A stretch of DNA of 5,431 bases from Bacillota bacterium (GTDB taxonomy: Bacteria; Bacillota; Clostridia; Peptostreptococcales; Anaerovoracaceae): assembly GCA_030535715.1 (NCBI GenBank), contig JAUNRL010000073.1:1-5431 (forward strand), written 5' to 3'. The notes under the pieces are model-generated. The model saw only the letters and a list, made by a program, of their open reading frames with translations. It was not told where the DNA came from and ran no database searches. Below are positions 4,815 through 5,431 of the stretch, piece by piece. The translations under genes and the position numbers were made by a program. The first letter of the stretch is position 1; every line of letters begins with the position of its first letter.

Positions 4815-5431
4815 CAGTCCCGCTCCGCTTGCCGATACAGTTTTCATATCCGACAGGGTCCATTTCATCGTCGTGGTCTGCACTGTCTCCGTTGTGGTCG
4901 ACTCGGGCGTGTTCTCTGTGACTTCGTCCTCCGGGATCTCCGTGTCCGTCACCTTCGTATAGTTGTCATCAGAAATGTCCGCGCTGAAAGTCATCTGCAT
5001 GGAAAACCGGTTTCCGGAATCGGCCCCGGCGCGGGACACCGTCAGAATAATGTCCCCGTCCCGGTTGATCTTCTCGCTGACCGTCGCGGATACTGGATCG
5101 GGCTTGCCCGTTTCTCCCAGGCCGGCGGAATCCACCGCAAAGGTTCCGTTCAGGAAGCTTCCCGCGGCGGGCTTGCTTTTGCTGTACCGGTAAGCCGCAT
5201 CACAGACCACGGACGGCGCGCTGTACTGGTCTCCCGCCAGATAAGCGGGCGAAATGCTCATCGCCGCCTGTCCGCCGGCCATATCCGGAACGATGTAGGT
5301 GTCATCACCCGTCTTCACCACGGTAACCGTCCTGCCGTCGATGAGATCCTTCATCAGCTCGCAGGCCGAGGTCACGCTGTAATAGCGCTGATCCGCTTCC
5401 GCCATGTTCGCCATCCGCCCGGCCGCCGTCG
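4812..5431 (-). CDS. Probable prepilin-like protein, C-terminal 206 residues (5' end outside window)
   Basis: The frame is open to the right window edge. The ATG at 5414 has no proper Shine-Dalgarno, and the codons before it (TAAGR) continue a helix-like stretch, so the true start lies outside. The visible N-terminal part, RMANMAEADQRYYSVTSACELMKDL, looks like the amphipathic stretch that follows the membrane helix of clostridial pilin-like proteins. The leader itself cannot be seen, so the family call rests on this and on the three prepilin neighbours. A soluble beta-rich domain follows (about 30-155 counted from the ATG at 5414), with NGTFAVDSAGLG and DGDIILTVSRAG. Next is a Thr/Glu/Pro-rich segment (156-182) and a short tail MKWTLSDMKTVSASGAGL. 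One Cys lies in the helix region (C18) and one in the domain (C71). It is the first of the four visible genes of the operon. No known function can be named. Confidence 0.8.
   Translation of the reverse strand, partial: TAAGRMANMAEADQRYYSVTSACELMKDLIDGRTVTVVKTGDDTYIVPDMAGGQAAMSISPAYLAGDQYSAPSVVCDAAYRYSKSKPAAGSFLNGTFAVDSAGLGETGKPDPVSATVSEKINRDGDIILTVSRAGADSGNRFSMQMTFSADISDDNYTKVTDTEIPEDEVTENTPESTTTETVQTTTMKWTLSDMKTVSASGAGL
4869..4949 (-). repeat. Thr/Glu-rich low-complexity linker in the partial pilin-like gene
   Basis: About 27 codons encode TDTEIPEDEVTENTPESTTTET and neighbours, almost only Thr, Glu, Pro, Asp, Ser and Val. It lies between the folded domain and an 18-residue C-terminal tail. 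It is probably a flexible, exposed and possibly glycosylated spacer (inference). Confidence 0.6.

Noticed and set aside
4804..4863. A 20-codon N-terminal extension of the 114-aa prepilin
   Set aside because: It overlaps the end of the preceding gene, lacks a ribosome site, and would give an untypical long leader. ATG 4803 has GAGG at ideal spacing.
4812..5414. Treating ATG 5414 as the true start of the rightmost gene
   Set aside because: The frame stays open to the window edge, no Shine-Dalgarno precedes this ATG, and the sequence begins in the middle of a stalk-like helix.

Overview
The window reads as chromosomal DNA of a moderately GC-rich member of the Clostridia (Firmicutes/Bacillota). 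The pilin-like proteins resemble those of gut Lachnospiraceae/Oscillospiraceae-type anaerobes. This placement rests on protein style (AETLVA-type class III prepilin leaders, GLUG repeats on a pilin, an Rrf2 regulator with an IscR-like cysteine trio) and on consensus sigma-A promoters. It is an inference, not a database result. All six supported genes lie on the minus strand, so transcription runs from high to low coordinates.

Right part (1454-5431): four consecutive genes encode type IV pilin/pseudopilin-like proteins. First comes a gene cut by the right window edge, whose leader is missing (4812-5431). It is followed by a very short prepilin of 114 aa (4459-4803), a 193-aa prepilin (3881-4462) and a 795-aa prepilin carrying a GLUG-type repeat block (1454-3841). 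The first three are packed with overlapping stop, Shine-Dalgarno and start signals; the fourth follows after 39 bp. They look like one operon making the minor-pilin or tip-complex part of a type IV pilus or type II secretion-like machine. The motor ATPase, platform protein and prepilin peptidase are not in the window.

Middle (1169-1453): an intergenic stretch of 285 bp holding a good leftward promoter (TTGACA-17-TATCAT) for the next gene, with possible operator elements around its start site. I see no convincing terminator for the pilin operon.

Left part (1-1168): a 148-aa Rrf2/IscR-family regulator with three conserved-looking cysteines (722-1168). After a 110-bp gap comes the first 203 codons of asparaginyl-tRNA synthetase (asnS), cut by the left edge. 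asnS has its own consensus extended -10 promoter. A hairpin with a T-run that would stop rightward transcription overlaps this promoter, although no rightward gene is seen.

The regulator and asnS are probably separate units from the pilin operon. The most notable item is the large GLUG-repeat pilin, a candidate tip adhesin held in a pilus by its N-terminal helix.
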